Shown here: positions 14,323 through 29,006 of the stretch, one piece after another
Layout of the letters: every line of letters begins with the position of its first letter
Position numbering within the stretch: position 1 is the first letter of the stretch
Assembly: GCF_034190915.1 (NCBI RefSeq)
Contig: NW_026947683.1
Location: forward strand, 62,001 to 126,000
DNA length: 64,000 bases
Direction of reading: 5' to 3'
Origin: Cavia porcellus
Lineage: Eukaryota; Chordata; Mammalia; Rodentia; Caviidae
The notes under the pieces: generated by a model
The model's database searches: none
Seen by the model: the letters and a program-made list of their open reading frames with translations, nothing else
What the model was told of the DNA's origin: nothing
Program-made: the position numbers and the translations under genes

Positions 14323-14992
14323 ACTAGTGAATCTAATGTAACACACACCCATACAATGCGCACCACCCCGTGATGTTTTTCTCACTCCTACTAGTGAATG
14401 TAATGTAACACACACCCATACAATGCGCACCACCCCGTGATGTTTTTCTCACTCCTACTAGTGAATCTAATGTAACACACAGCCATACAATGCGCACCAC
14501 CCCGTGATGTTTTTCTCACTCCTACTAGTGAATCTAATGTAACACACACCCATACAATGCGCACCACCCCGTGATGTTTTTCTCACTGCTACTAGTGAAT
14601 GTAATGTAACACACACCCATACAATGCGCACCACCCCGTGATGTTTTTCTCACTCCTACTAGTGAATGTAATGTAACACACACCCATACAATGCGCACCA
14701 CCCCGTGATGTTTTTCTCACTCCTACTAGTGAATGTAATGTAACACACACCCATACAATGAGCACCTCCCCGTGATGTTTTTCTCACTCCTACTAGTGAA
14801 TCTAATGTAACACACACCCATACAATGCGCACCACCCCGTGATGTTTTTCTCACTCCTACTAGTGAATGTAATGTAACACACACCCATACAATGCGCACC
14901 ACCCCGTGATGTTTTTCTCACTCCTACTAGTGAATCTAATGTAACACACAGCCATACAATGCGCACCACCCCGTGATGTTTTTCTCCCTCCT
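14323..14992 (+). repeat. 670-bp tandem duplication, copy 1
   Basis: Ten monomers duplicated head to tail. The C10>G monomer at about 14,480, 'gctactag' at about 14,587 and 'gagcacctcc' at 14,760 recur exactly 670 bp later. The match extends from about 14,323 to about 14,949 and ends where copy 1 has 'cagcc' and copy 2 has 'caccc'. A 'tctccctcc' change near 14,987 marks the junction region. Confidence 0.88.
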
Positions 14993-15620
14993 ACTAGTGA
15001 ATCTAATGTAACACACACCCATACAATGCGCACCACCCCGTGATGTTTTTCTCACTCCTACTAGTGAATGTAATGTAACACACACCCATACAATGCGCAC
15101 CACCCCGTGATGTTTTTCTCACTCCTACTAGTGAATCTAATGTAACACACAGCCATACAATGCGCACCACCCCGTGATGTTTTTCTCACTCCTACTAGTG
15201 AATCTAATGTAACACACACCCATACAATGCGCACCACCCCGTGATGTTTTTCTCACTGCTACTAGTGAATGTAATGTAACACACACCCATACAATGCGCA
15301 CCACCCCGTGATGTTTTTCTCACTCCTACTAGTGAATGTAATGTAACACACACCCATACAATGCGCACCACCCCGTGATGTTTTTCTCACTCCTACTAGT
15401 GAATGTAATGTAACACACACCCATACAATGAGCACCTCCCCGTGATGTTTTTCTCACTCCTACTAGTGAATCTAATGTAACACACACCCATACAATGCGC
15501 ACCACCCCGTGATGTTTTTCTCACTCCTACTAGTGAATGTAATGTAACACACACCCATACAATGCGCACCACCCCGTGATGTTTTTCTCACTCCTACTAG
15601 TGAATCTAATGTAACACACA
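14993..15620 (+). repeat. 670-bp tandem duplication, copy 2
   Basis: Second head-to-tail copy, with 'gagcacctcc' at 15,430 and the same order of C/G-62 states. Apart from the end points I saw no difference between the copies over roughly 620 bp, which suggests a recent event compared with the older 2.2-kb unit around it. Confidence 0.87.
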
Positions 15621-17750
15621 CCCATACAATGCGCACCACCCCGTGATGTTTTTCTCACTCCTACTAGTGAATCTAATGTAACACACACCCATACAATGCG
15701 CACCACCCCGTGATGTTTTTCTCACTCCTACTAGTGAATGTAATGTAACACACACCCATACAATGCGCACCACCCCGTGATGTTTTTCTCACTCCTACTA
15801 GTGAATCTAATGTAACACACACCCATACAATGCGCACCACCAAGTGATGTTTTTCTCACTCCTACTAGTGAATCTAATGTAACACACACCCATACAATGC
15901 GCACCACCCCGTGATGTTTTTCTCACTCCTACTCGTGAATCTAATGTAACACACACCCATACAATGCGCACCACCCCGTGATGTTTTTCTCACTCCTACT
16001 AGTGAATCTAATGTAACACACACCCATACAATGCGCACCACACCGTGATGTTTTTCTCACTCCTACTAGTGAATCTAATGTAACACACACCCATACAATG
16101 CGCACCACCCCGTGATGTTTTTCTCACTCCTACTAGTTAATCTAATGTAACACACACCCATACAATGCGCACCACCCCGTGATGTTTTTCTCACTCCTAG
16201 TAGTGAATGTAATGTAACACACACCCATACAATGCGCACCACCCCGTGATGTTTTTCCTCACTCCTACTAGTGAATGTAATGTAACACACACCCATACAA
16301 TGCGCACCACCCCGTGATGTTTTTCTCACTCCTACTAGTGAATGTAATGTAACACACACCCATACAATGCGCACCACCCCGTGATGTTTTTCTCACTCCT
16401 ACTAGTGAATGTAATGTAACACACACCCATACAATGCGCACCACCCCGTGATGTTTTTCTCACTCCTACTAGTGAATGTAATGTAACACACACCCATACA
16501 ATGCGCACCACCCCGTGATGTTTTTCTCACTCCTACTAGTGAATGTAATTTAACACACACCCATACAATGCGCACCACCCCGTGATGATTTTCTCACTCC
16601 TTCTAGTGAATCTAATGTAACACACACCCATACAATGCGCACCACCCCGTGATGTTTTTCTCACTCCTTCTAGTGAATCTAATGTAACACACACACATAC
16701 AATGCGCACCACCCCGTGATGTTTTTCTCACTCCTACTAGTGAATCTAATGTAACACACACCCATACAATGCGCACCACCCCGTGATGTTTTTCTCACTC
16801 CTACTAGTGAATCTAATGTAACACACACCCATAAAATGCGCACCACCCCGTGATGTTTTTCTCACTCCTACTAGTGAATCTAATGTAACACACACCCATA
16901 CAATGCGCACCACCTCGTGATGTTTTTCTCACTCCTTCTAGTGAATCTAATGTAACACACACCCATACAATGCGCACCACCCCGTGATGTTTTTCTCACT
17001 CCTACTAGTGAATCTAATGTAACACACACCCATACAATGCGCACCACCCCGTGATGTTTTTCTCACTCCTACTAGTGAATCTAATGTAACACACACCCAT
17101 ACAATGCGCACCACCCCGTGATGTTTTTCTCACTCCTACTAGTGAATGTAATGTAACACACACCCATACAATGCGCACCACCCCGTGATGTTTTTCTCAC
17201 TCCTACTAGTGAATCTATTGTAACACACAGCCATACAATGCGCACCACCCCGTGATGTTTTTCTCACTCCTACTAGTGAATCTAATGTAACACACACCCA
17301 TACAATGCGCACCACCCCGTGATGTTTTTCTCACTGCTACTAGTGAATGTAATGTAACACACACCCATACAATGCGCACCACCCCGTGATGTTTTTCTCA
17401 CTCCTACTAGTGAATGTAATGTAACACACACCCATACAATGCGCACCACCCCGTGATGTTTTTCTCACTCCTACTAGTGAATGTAATGTAACACACACCC
17501 ATACAATGCGCACCACCCCGTGATGTTTTTCTCACTCCTACTAGTGAATCTAATGTAACACACACCCATACAATGCGCACCACCCCGTGATGTTTTTCTC
17601 ACTCCTACTAGTGAATCTAATGTAACACACACCCATACAATGCGCACCACCCCGTGATGTTTTTCTCACTCCTACTAGTGAATCTAATGTAACACACACC
17701 CATACAATGCGCACCACCCCGTGATGTTTTTCTCACTCCTTCTAGTGAAT
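15621..17750 (+). repeat. Unit A-derived block, copy of the 5.3-6.0 kb region and others
   Basis: 'ctactcgtga' (15,929), the 68-bp monomer (16,215-16,282) and the 'aattt' monomer (16,547) match 5,341, 5,627 and 5,959 at a constant 10,588 bp. After about 16,600 the order switches to that of other unit A segments. 'ctattgtaac' recurs at 17,215, 4,960 bp after 12,255 (74 monomers plus two single-base insertions). The switch of parental order within a continuous array is the signature of unequal exchange. Confidence 0.83.
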
Positions 17751-20230
17751 CTAATGTAACACACACCCATACAATGTGCACCACACCGTGATGTTTTTCT
17801 CACTCCTACTAGTGAATCTAATGTAACACACACCCATACAATGCGCACCACCCCGTGATGTTTTTCTCACTCCTACTAGTGAATCTAATGTAACACACAC
17901 CCATAAAATGCGCACCACCCCGTGATGTTTTTCTCACTCCTAGTAGTGAATGTAATGTAACACACACCCATACAATGCGCACCACCCCGTGATGTTTTTC
18001 CTCACTCCTACTAGTGAATGTAATGTAACACACACCCATACAATGCGCACCACCCCGTGATGTTTTTCTCACTCCTACTAGTGAATGTAATGTAACACAC
18101 ACCCATACAATGCGCACCACCCCGTGATGTTTTTCTCACTCCTACTAGTGAATGTAATGTAACACACACCCATACAATGCGCACCACCCCGTGATGTTTT
18201 TCTCACTCCTACTAGTGAATCTAATGTAACACACACCCATACAATGCGCACCACCCCGTGATGTTTTTCTCACTCCTACTAGTGAATCTAATGTAACACA
18301 CACCCATACAATGCGCACCACCCCGTGATGTTTTTCTCACTCCTACTAGTGAATGTAATGTAACACACACCCATACAATGCGCACCACCCCGTGATGATT
18401 TTCTCACTCCTACTAGTGAATCTAATGTAACACACACCCATACAATGCGCACCACCCCGTGATGTTTTTCTCACTCCTTCTAGTGAATATAATGTAACAC
18501 ACACCCATACAATGCGCACCACCCCGTGATGTTTTTCTCACTCCTACTAGTGAATCTAATGTAACACACACCCATACAATGCGCACCACCCCGTGATGTT
18601 TTTCTCACTCCTACTAGTGAATCTAATGTAACACACACCCATACAATGCGCACCACCCCGTGATGTTTTTCTCACTCCTACTAGTGAATCTAATGTAACA
18701 CACACATACAATGCGCACCACCCCGTGATGTTTTTCTCACTCCTACTAGTGAATGTAATGTAACACACAGCCATACAATGGGCACCACCCCGTGATGTTT
18801 TTCTCACTCCTACTAGTGAATCTAATGTAACACACACCCATACAATGCGCACCACCCCGTGATGTTTTTCTCACTCCTACTAGTGAATGTAATGTAACAC
18901 ACACCAATACAATGCGCACCACCCCGTGATGTTTTTCTCACTCCTACTAGTGAATGTAATGTAACACACACCCATACAATGCGCACCACCCCGTGATGTT
19001 TTTCTCACTCCTACTAGTGAATCTAATGTAACACACACCCATACAATGCGCACCTCCCCGTGATGTTTTTCTCACTCCTACTAGTGAATCTAATGTAACA
19101 CACACCCATACAATGCGCACCACCCCGTGATGTTTTTCTCACTCCTACTAGTGAATCTAATGTAACACACACCCATACAATGCGCACCACCCCGTGATGT
19201 TTTTCTCACTCCTACTAGTGAATCTAATGTAACACACACCCATACAATGCGCACCACCCCGTGATGTTTTTCTCACTCCTACTAGTGAATCTAATGTAAC
19301 ACACACCCATACAATGCGCACCACCCCGTGATGTTTTTCTCACTCCTACTAGTGAATCTAATGTAACACACACCCATACAATGCGCACCACCCCGTGATG
19401 TTTTTCTCACTCCTTCTAGTGAATCTAATGTAACACACACCCATACAATGCGCACCACCCCGTGATGTTTTTCTCACTCCTACTAGTGAATCTAATGTAA
19501 CACACACCCATACAATGCGCACCACCCCGTGATGTTTTTCTCACTCCTACTAGTGAATGTAATGTAACACACACCCATACAATGTGCACCACCCCGTGAT
19601 GTTTTTCTCACTCCTACTAGTGAATGTAATGTAACACACACCCATACAATGCGCACCACCCCGTGATGTTTTTCTCACTCCTACTAGTGAATGTAATGTA
19701 ACACACACCCATACAATGCGCACCACCCCGTGATGTTTTTCTCACTCCTACTAGTGAATCTAATGTAACACACACCCATACAATGCGCACCACCCCGTGA
19801 TGTTTTTCTCACTCCTACTAGTGAATCTAATGTAACACACACCCATACAATGCGCACCACCCCGTGATGTTTTTCTCACTCCTACTAGTGAATGTAATGT
19901 AACACACACCCATTCAATGCGCACCACCCCGTGATGTTTTTCTCACTCCTACTAGTGAATGTAATGTAACACACACCCATACAATGCGCACCACCCCGTG
20001 ATGTTTTTCTCACTCCTACTAGTGAATCTAATGTAACACACACCCATACAATGCGCACCACCCCGTGATGTTTTTCTCACTCCTACTAGTGAATCTAATG
20101 TAACACACACCCATAAAATGCGCACCACCCCGTGATGTTTTTCTCACTACTACTAGTGAATCTAATGTAACACACACCCATACAATGCGCACCACCCCGT
20201 GATGTTTTTCTCACTCCTACTAGTGAATCT
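17750..20230 (+). repeat. Block C, copy 1
   Basis: Starts near the distinctive 'aatgtgcaccacacc' monomer (about 17,774). It includes a 68-bp monomer (17,958-18,025), the first 65-bp monomer of the window (18,696-18,760, one CA lost), a 'gggcacc' monomer (about 18,780) and a 'cactactact' monomer (20,145). The same order recurs 8,843 bp downstream (132 x 67 - 1). After about 19.6 kb the offset becomes 8,776 because this copy has one more G62 monomer than the other. Confidence 0.88.
18696..18760 (+). repeat. First 65-bp monomer (one CA-size loss)
   Basis: Two bases are missing from the CA/CCC tract, giving 'cacacacatacaatg'. The same class begins at 27,539, 37,720, 46,092, 47,563, 50,641, 53,050, 55,191, 57,262, 58,796 and 63,552, and in the two 64-bp monomers at 56,796 and 58,330. 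A similar 2-base loss of different form ('taacacacccatac') begins at 57,461. None occurs before 18.6 kb. Confidence 0.93.
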
Positions 20231-23200
20231 AATATAACAAACACCCATACAATGCGCACCACCCCGTGATGTTTTTCTCACTCCTTCTAGTGAATCTAAT
20301 GTAGCACACACCCATACAATGCGCACCACCCCGTGATGTTTTTCTCACTCCTACTAGTGAATCTAATGTAACACACACCCATACAATGCGCACCACCCCG
20401 TGATGTTTTTCTCACTCCTACTAGTGAATCTAATGTAATACACACCCATACAATGCGCACCACCCCGTGATGTTTTTCTCACTCCTACTAGTGAATGTAA
20501 TGTAACACACACCCATACAATGCGCACCACCCCGTGATGTTTTTCTCACTCCTACTAGTGAATGTAATGTAACACACACCCATACAATGCGCACCACCCC
20601 GTGATGTTTTTCTCACTCCTACTAGTGAATGTAATGTAACACACACCCATACAATGCGCACCACCCCGTGATGTTTTTCTCACTCCTAGTAGTGAATCTA
20701 ATGTAACACACACCCATACAATGCGCACCACCCCGTGATGTTTTTCTCACTCCTAGTAGTGAATCTAATGTAACACACACCCATACAATGCGCACCACCC
20801 CGTGATGTTTTTCTCACTCCAAGTAGTGAATCTAATGTAACACACACCCATACAATGCGCACCACCCCGTGATGTTTTTCTCACTCCTACTAGTGAATCT
20901 AATGTAACACAAACACATACAATGCGCACCACCCCGTGATGTTTTTCTCACTCCTACTAGTGAATGTAATGTAGCACACACCCATACAATGCGCACCACC
21001 CCGTGATGTTTTTCTCACTCCTACTAGTGAATGTAATGTCACACGCACCCATACAATGCGAACCACCCCGTGATGTTTTTCTCACTCCTACTAGTGAATG
21101 TAATGTAACACACACCCATACAATGCGCACCACCCCGTGATGTTTTTCTCACTCCTACTAGTGAATCTAATGTAACACACACCCATACAATGCGCACCAC
21201 CCCGTGATGTTTTTCTCACTCCTACTAGTGAATGTAATGTAACACACACCCATACAATGCGCACCACCCCGTGATGTTTTTCTCACTCCTACTAGTGAAT
21301 GTAATGTAACACACACCCATACAATGCGCACCACCCCGTGATGTTTTTCTCACTCCTACTAGTGAATGTAATATAACACACACCCATACAATGCGCACCA
21401 CCCCGTGATGTTTTTCTCACTCCTACTAGTGAATGTAATGTAACACACACCCATACAATGCGCACCACCCCGTGATGTTTTTCTCACTCCTACTAGTGAA
21501 TGTAATGTAACACACACCCATACAATGCGCACCACCCCGTGATGTTTTTCTCACTCCTACTAGTGAATGTAATGTAACACACACCCATACAATGCGCACC
21601 ACCCCGTGATGTTTTTCTCACTCCTAGTAGTGAATCTAATGTAACACACACCCATACAATGCGCACCACCCCGTGATGTTTTTCTCACTCCTACTAGTGA
21701 ATCTAATGTAACACACACCCATAAAATGCGCACCACCCCGTGATGTTTTTCTCACTCCTACTAGTGAATCTAATGTAACACACACCCATACAATGCGCAC
21801 CACCCCGTGATGTTTTTCTCACTCCTACTAGTGAATCTAATGTAACACACACCCATACAATGCGCACCACCCCGTGATGTTTTTCTCACTCCTCTTAGTG
21901 AATGTAATGTAACACACACCCATACAATGCGCACCACCCCGTGATGTTTTTCTCACTCCTACTAGTGAATGTAATGTAACACACACCCATAAAATGCGCA
22001 CCACCCCGTGATGTTTTTCTCACTCCTACTAGTGTATGTAATGTAACACACACACATAAAATGCGCACCACCCCGTGATGTTTTTCTCACTCCTACTAGT
22101 GAATGTAATGTAAAACACACCCATACAATGCGCACCACCCCGTGATGTTTTTCTCACTCCTACTAGTGAATGTAATGTGACACACACCCATACAATGCGC
22201 ACCACCCCGTGATGTTTTTCTCACTCCTACTAGTGAATGTAATGTGACACACACCCATACAATGCGCACCACCCCGTGATGTTTTTCTCACTCCTACTAG
22301 TGAATGTAATGTAACACACACCCATACAATGCGCACCACCCCGTGATGTTTTTCTCACTCCTACTAGTGAATCTAATATAACACACACCCATACAATGCG
22401 CACCATCCCGTGATGTTTTTCTCACTCCTACTAGTGAATCTAATGTAATACACACCCATACAATGCGCACCACCCCGTGATGTTTTTCTCACTCCTACTA
22501 GTGAATCTAATGTAACACAAACCCATACAATGCGCACCACCCCGTGATGTTTTTCTCAATCCTACTAGTGATTGTAATATAACACACACCCATACAATGC
22601 GCACCACCCCGTGATGTTTTTCTCACACCTACTAGTGAATGTAATGTAACACACACCCATACAATGCGCACCACCCCGTGATGTTTTTCTCACTCCTACT
22701 AGTGAATCTAATGTAACACACACCCATACAATGCGCACCACCCCGTGATGTTTTTCTCACTCCTACTAGTCAATCTAATGTAACACACACCCATACAATG
22801 CGCACCAACCCGTGATGTTTTTCTCACTCCTTCTAGTGAATCTAATGTAACAAACACCCATACAATGCGCACCACCCCGTGATGTTTTTCTCACTCCTAC
22901 TAGTGAATGTAATGTAACACACACCCATACAATGCGCACCACCCCGTGATGTTTTTCTCACTCCTACTAGTGAATGTAATGTAACACACACCCATACAAT
23001 GCGCACCACCCCGTGATGTTTTTCTCACTCCTACTAGTGAATCTAATGTAACACACACCCATACAATGCGCACCACCCCGTGATGTTTTTCTCACTCCTA
23101 CTAGTGAATGTAATGTAACACACACCCATACAATGCGCACCACCCCGTGATGTTTTTCTCACTCCTACTAGTGAATGTAATGTAACACACACCCATACAA

Positions 23201-23446
23201 TGCGCACCTCCCCGTGATGTTTTTCTCACTCCTAGTAGTGAATCTAATGTAACACACACCCATACAATGCGCACCACCCCGTGATGTTTTTCTCACTCCT
23301 ACTAGTGAATCTAATGTAACACACACCCATACAATGCGCACCACCCCGTGATGTTTTTCTCACTCCTTCTAGTGAATCTAATGTAACACACACCCATACA
23401 ATGCGCACCACCCCGTGATGATTTTCTCACTCCTACTAGTGAATCT
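20231..23446 (+). repeat. 3,216-bp higher-order unit D, copy 1 (48 monomers)
   Basis: Begins at the 'aatataacaa' monomer (20,231). Diagnostic order: 'cactccaagt' (20,815), 'gtcacacgc' with 'gcgaacc' (about 21,040), paired 'tgtgac' monomers (about 22,170 and 22,237), 'ccatcccg', 'ctcaatcc' with 'gattgtaatata', 'tcacacc', 'ccaacccgtg' (22,805) and 'cctagtagtg' (23,231). Each tested marker recurs exactly 3,216 bp (48 x 67) later. There is no length-variant monomer inside the unit. Confidence 0.92.
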
Positions 23447-26400
23447 AATATAACAAACACCCATACAATGCGCACCACCCCGTGATGTTTTTCTCACTCC
23501 TTCTAGTGAATCTAATGTAGCACACACCCATACAATGCGCACCACCCCGTGATGTTTTTCTCACTCCTACTAGTGAATCTAATGTAACACACACCCATAC
23601 AATGCGCACCACCCCGTGATGTTTTTCTCACTCCTACTAGTGAATCTAATGTAATACACACCCATACAATGCGCACCACCCCGTGATGTTTTTCTCACTC
23701 CTACTAGTGAATGTAATGTAACACACACCCATACAATGCGCACCACCCCGTGATGTTTTTCTCACTCCTACTAGTGAATGTAATGTAACACACACCCATA
23801 CAATGCGCACCACCCCGTGATGTTTTTCTCACTCCTACTAGTGAATGTAATGTAACACACACCCATACAATGCGCACCACCCCGTGATGTTTTTCTCACT
23901 CCTAGTAGTGAATCTAATGTAACACACACCCATACAATGCGCACCACCCCGTGATGTTTTTCTCACTCCTAGTAGTGAATCTAATGTAACACACACCCAT
24001 ACAATGCGCACCACCCCGTGATGTTTTTCTCACTCCAAGTAGTGAATCTAATGTAACACACACCCATACAATGCGCACCACCCCGTGATGTTTTTCTCAC
24101 TCCTACTAGTGAATCTAATGTAACACAAACACATACAATGCGCACCACCCCGTGATGTTTTTCTCACTCCTACTAGTGAATGTAATGTAGCACACACCCA
24201 TACAATGCGCACCACCCCGTGATGTTTTTCTCACTCTTACTAGTGAATGTAATGTCACACGCACCCATACAATGCGAACCACCCCGTGATGTTTTTCTCA
24301 CTCCTACTAGTGAATGTAATGTAACACACACCCATACAATGCGCACCACCCCGTGATGTTTTTCTCACTCCTACTAGTGAATCTAATGTAACACACACCC
24401 ATACAATGCGCACCACCCCGTGATGTTTTTCTCACTCCTACTAGTGAATGTAATGTAACACACACCCATACAATGCGCACCACCCCGTGATGTTTTTCTC
24501 ACTCCTACTAGTGAATGTAATGTAACACACACCCATACAATGCGCACCACCCCGTGATGTTTTTCTCACTCCTACTAGTGAATGTAATATAACACACACC
24601 CATACAATGCGCACCACCCCGTGATGTTTTTCTCACTCCTACTAGTGAATGTAATGTAACACACACCCATACAATGCGCACCACCCCGTGATGTTTTTCT
24701 CACTCCTACTAGTGAATGTAATGTAACACACACCCATACAATGCGCACCACCCCGTGATGTTTTTCTCACTCCTACTAGTGAATGTAATGTAACACACAC
24801 CCATACAATGCGCACCACCCCGTGATGTTTTTCTCACTCCTAGTAGTGAATCTAATGTAACACACACCCATACAATGCGCACCACCCCGTGATGTTTTTC
24901 TCACTCCTACTAGTGAATCTAATGTAACACACACCCATAAAATGCGCACCACCCCGTGATGTTTTTCTCACTCCTACTAGTGAATCTAATGTAACACACA
25001 CCCATACAATGCGCACCACCCCGTGATGTTTTTCTCACTCCTACTAGTGAATCTAATGTAACACACACCCATACAATGCGCACCACCCCGTGATGTTTTT
25101 CTCACTCCTCTTAGTGAATGTAATGTAACACACACCCATACAATGCGCACCACCCCGTGATGTTTTTCTCACTCCTACTAGTGAATGTAATGTAACACAC
25201 ACCCATAAAATGCGCACCACCCCGTGATGTTTTTCTCACTCCTACTAGTGTATGTAATGTAACACACACACATAAAATGCGCACCACCCCGTGATGTTTT
25301 TCTCACTCCTACTAGTGAATGTAATGTAAAACACACCCATACAATGCGCACCACCCCGTGATGTTTTTCTCACTCCTACTAGTGAATGTAATATAACACA
25401 CACCCATACAATGCGCACCACCCCGTGATGTTTTTCTCACTCCTACTAGTGAATGTAATGTGACACACACCCATACAATGCGCACCACCCCGTGATGTTT
25501 TTCTCACTCCTACTAGTGAATGTAATGTAACACACACCCATACAATGCGCACCACCCCGTGATGTTTTTCTCACTCCTACTAGTGAATCTAATATAACAC
25601 ACACCCATACAATGCGCACCATCCCGTGATGTTTTTCTCACTCCTACTAGTGAATCTAATGTAATACACACCCATACAATGCGCACCACCCCGTGATGTT
25701 TTTCTCACTCCTACTAGTGAATCTAATGTAACACAAACCCATACAATGCGCACCACCCCGTGATGTTTTTCTCAATCCTACTAGTGATTGTAATATAACA
25801 CACACCCATACAAAGCGCACCACCCCGTGATGTTTTTCTCACACCTACTAGTGAATGTAATGTAACACACACCCATACAATGCGCACCACCCCGTGATGT
25901 TTTTCTCACTCCTACTAGTGAATCTAATGTAACACACACCCATACAATGCGCACCACCCCGTGATGTTTTTCTCACTCCTACTAGTCAATCTAATGTAAC
26001 ACACACCCATACAATGCGCACCAACCCGTGATGTTTTTCTCACTCCTTCTAGTGAATCTAATGTAACAAACACCCATACAATGCGCACCACCCCGTGATG
26101 TTTTTCTCACTCCTACTAGTGAATGTAATGTAACACACACCCATACAATGCGCACCACCCCGTGATGTTTTTCTCACTCCTACTAGTGAATGTAATGTAA
26201 CACACACCCATACAATGCGCACCACCCCGTGATGTTTTTCTCACTCCTACTAGTGAATCTAATGTAACACACACCCATACAATGCGCACCACCCCGTGAT
26301 GTTTTTCTCACTCCTACTAGTGAATGTAATGTAACACACACCCATACAATGCGCACCACCCCGTGATGTTTTTCTCACTCCTACTAGTGAATGTAATGTA

Positions 26401-26600
26401 ACACACACCCATACAATGCGCACCTCCCCGTGATGTTTTTCTCACTCCTAGTAGTGAATCTAATGTAACACACACCCATACAATGCGCACCACCCCGTGA
26501 TGTTTTTCTCACTCCTACTAGTGAATCTAATGTAACACACACCCATACAATGCGCACCACCCCGTGATGTTTTTCTCACTCCTTCTAGTGAATCTAATGT
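23447..26600 (+). repeat. 3,216-bp higher-order unit D, copy 2
   Basis: Tandem copy of the preceding block: 'aatataacaa' 23,447, 'cactccaagt' 24,031, 'ccaacccgtg' 26,021, 'cctagtagtg' 26,447. Private changes include 'ctcttactag' near 24,236, 'taatataac' at about 25,391 where the other copies have 'tgtgac', and 'caaagcg' near 25,813. It ends just short of a full unit where the order switches to block C at the 'aatgtgcaccacacc' monomer. Confidence 0.92.
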
Positions 26601-29006
26601 AACACACACCCATACAATGTGCACCACACCGTGATGTTTTTCTCACTCCTACTAGTGAATCTAATGTAACACACACCCATATAATGCGCACCACCCCGTG
26701 ATGTTTTTCTCACTCCTACTAGTGAATCTAATGTAACACACACCCATAAAATGCGCACCACCCCGTGATGTTTTTCTCACTCCTAGTAGTGAATGTAATG
26801 TAACACACACCCATACAATGCGCACCACCCCGTGATGTTTTTCCTCACTCCTACTAGTGAATGTAATGTAACACACACCCATACAATGCGCACCACCCCG
26901 TGATGTATTTCTCACTCCTACTAGTGAATGTAATGTAACACACACCCATACAATGCGCACCACCCCGTGATGTTTTTCTCACTCCTACTAGTGAATGTAA
27001 TGTAACACACACCCATACAATGCGCACCACCCCGTGATGTTTTTCTCACTCCTACTAGTGAATGTAATGTAACACACACCCATACAATGCGCACCACCCC
27101 GTGATGTTTTTCTCACTCCTACTAGTGAATCTAATGTAACACACACCCATACAATGCGCACCACCCCGTGATGTTTTTCTCACTCCTACTAGTGAATGTA
27201 ATGTAACACACACCCATACAATGCGCACCACCCCGTGATGATTTTCTCACTCCTACTAGTGAATCTAATGTAACACACACCCATACAATGCGCACCACCC
27301 CGTGATGTTTTTCTCACTCCTTCTAGTGAATATAATGTAACACACACCCATACAATGCGCACCACCCCGTGATGTTTTTCTCACTCCTACTAGTGAATCT
27401 AATGTAACACACACCCATACAATGCGCACCACCCCGTGATGTTTTTCTCACTCCTACTAGTGAATCTAATGTAACACACACCCATACAATGCGCACCACC
27501 CCGTGATGTTTTTCTCACTCCTACTAGTGAATCTAATGTAACACACACATACAATGCGCACCACCCCGTGATGTTTTTCTCACTCCTACTAGTGAATGTA
27601 ATGTAACACACAGCCATACAATGGGCACCACCCCGTGATGTTTTTCTCACTCCTACTAGTGAATCTAATGTAACACACACCCATACAATGCGCACCACCC
27701 CGTGATGTTTTTCTCACTCCTACTAGTGAATGTAATGTAACACACACCAATACAATGCGCACCACCCCGTGATGTTTTTCTCACTCCTACTAGTGAATGT
27801 AATGTAACACACACCCATACAATGCGCACCACCCCGTGATGTTTTTCTCACTCCTACTAGTGAATCTAATGTAACACACACCCATACAATGCGCACCTCC
27901 CCGTGATGTTTTTCTCACTCCTACTAGTGAATCTAATGTAACACACACCCATACAATGCGCACCACCCCGTGATGTTTTTCTCACTCCTACTAGTGAATC
28001 TAATGTAACACACACCCATACAATGCGCACCACCCCGTGATGTTTTTCTCACTCCTACTAGTGAATCTAATGTAACACACACCCATACAATGCGCACCAC
28101 CCCGTGATGTTTTTCTCACTCCTACTAGTGAATCTAATGTAACACACACCCATACAATGCGCACCACCCCGTGATGTTTTTCTCACTCCTACTAGTGAAT
28201 CTAATGTAACACACACCCATACAATGCGCACCACCCCGTGATGTTTTTCTCACTCCTTCTAGTGAATCTAATGTAACACACACCCATACAATGCGCACCA
28301 CCCCGTGATGTTTTTCTCACTCCTACTAGTGAATCTAATGTAACACACACCCATACAATGCGCACCACCCCGTGATGTTTTTCTCACTCCTACTAGTGAA
28401 TGTAATGTAACACACACCCATACAATGCGCACCACCCCGTGATGTTTTTCTCACTCCTACTAGTGAATGTAATGTAACACACACCCATACAATGCGCACC
28501 ACCCCGTGATGTTTTTCTCACTCCTACTAGTGAATCTAATGTAACACACACCCATACAATGCGCACCACCCCGTGATGTTTTTCTCACTCCTACTAGTGA
28601 ATCTAATGTAACACACACCCATACAATGCGCACCACCCCGTGATGTTTTTCTCACTCCTACTAGTGAATGTAATGTAACACACACCCATTCAATGCGCAC
28701 CACCCCGTGATGTTTTTCTCACTCCTACTAGTGAATGTAATGTAACACACACCCATACAATGCGCACCACCCCGTGATGTTTTTCTCACTCCTACTAGTG
28801 AATCTAATGTAACACACACCCATACAATGCGCACCACCCCGTGATGTTTTTCTCACTCCTACTAGTGAATCTAATGTAACACACACCCATAAAATGCGCA
28901 CCACCCCGTGATGTTTTTCTCACTACTACTAGTGAATCTAATGTAACACACACCCATACAATGCGCACCACCCCGTGATGATTTTCTCACTCCTACTAGT
29001 GAATCT
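26600..29006 (+). repeat. Block C, copy 2
   Basis: Copy of 17,750-20,230 at +8,843 bp, falling to +8,776 after one monomer was lost. It contains the same 68-bp monomer (26,801-26,868), 65-bp monomer (27,539-27,603), 'gggcacc' monomer and 'cactactact' (28,921). Private substitutions are 'catataatg' near 26,690 and 'gatgtatttc' near 26,906. It directly precedes unit D copy 3, just as copy 1 precedes unit D copy 1, so block C and unit D were probably moved together. Confidence 0.9.

Noticed and set aside
18556..18855. Minus-strand frames of 99 codons here and at 27,399, 37,580, 45,952, 47,423, 50,501, 52,910, 55,051, 58,656 and 63,412
   Set aside because: Each spans a 65-bp monomer that delays the stop. 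They are repeat-derived and bounded by the same in-phase TAG triplets.
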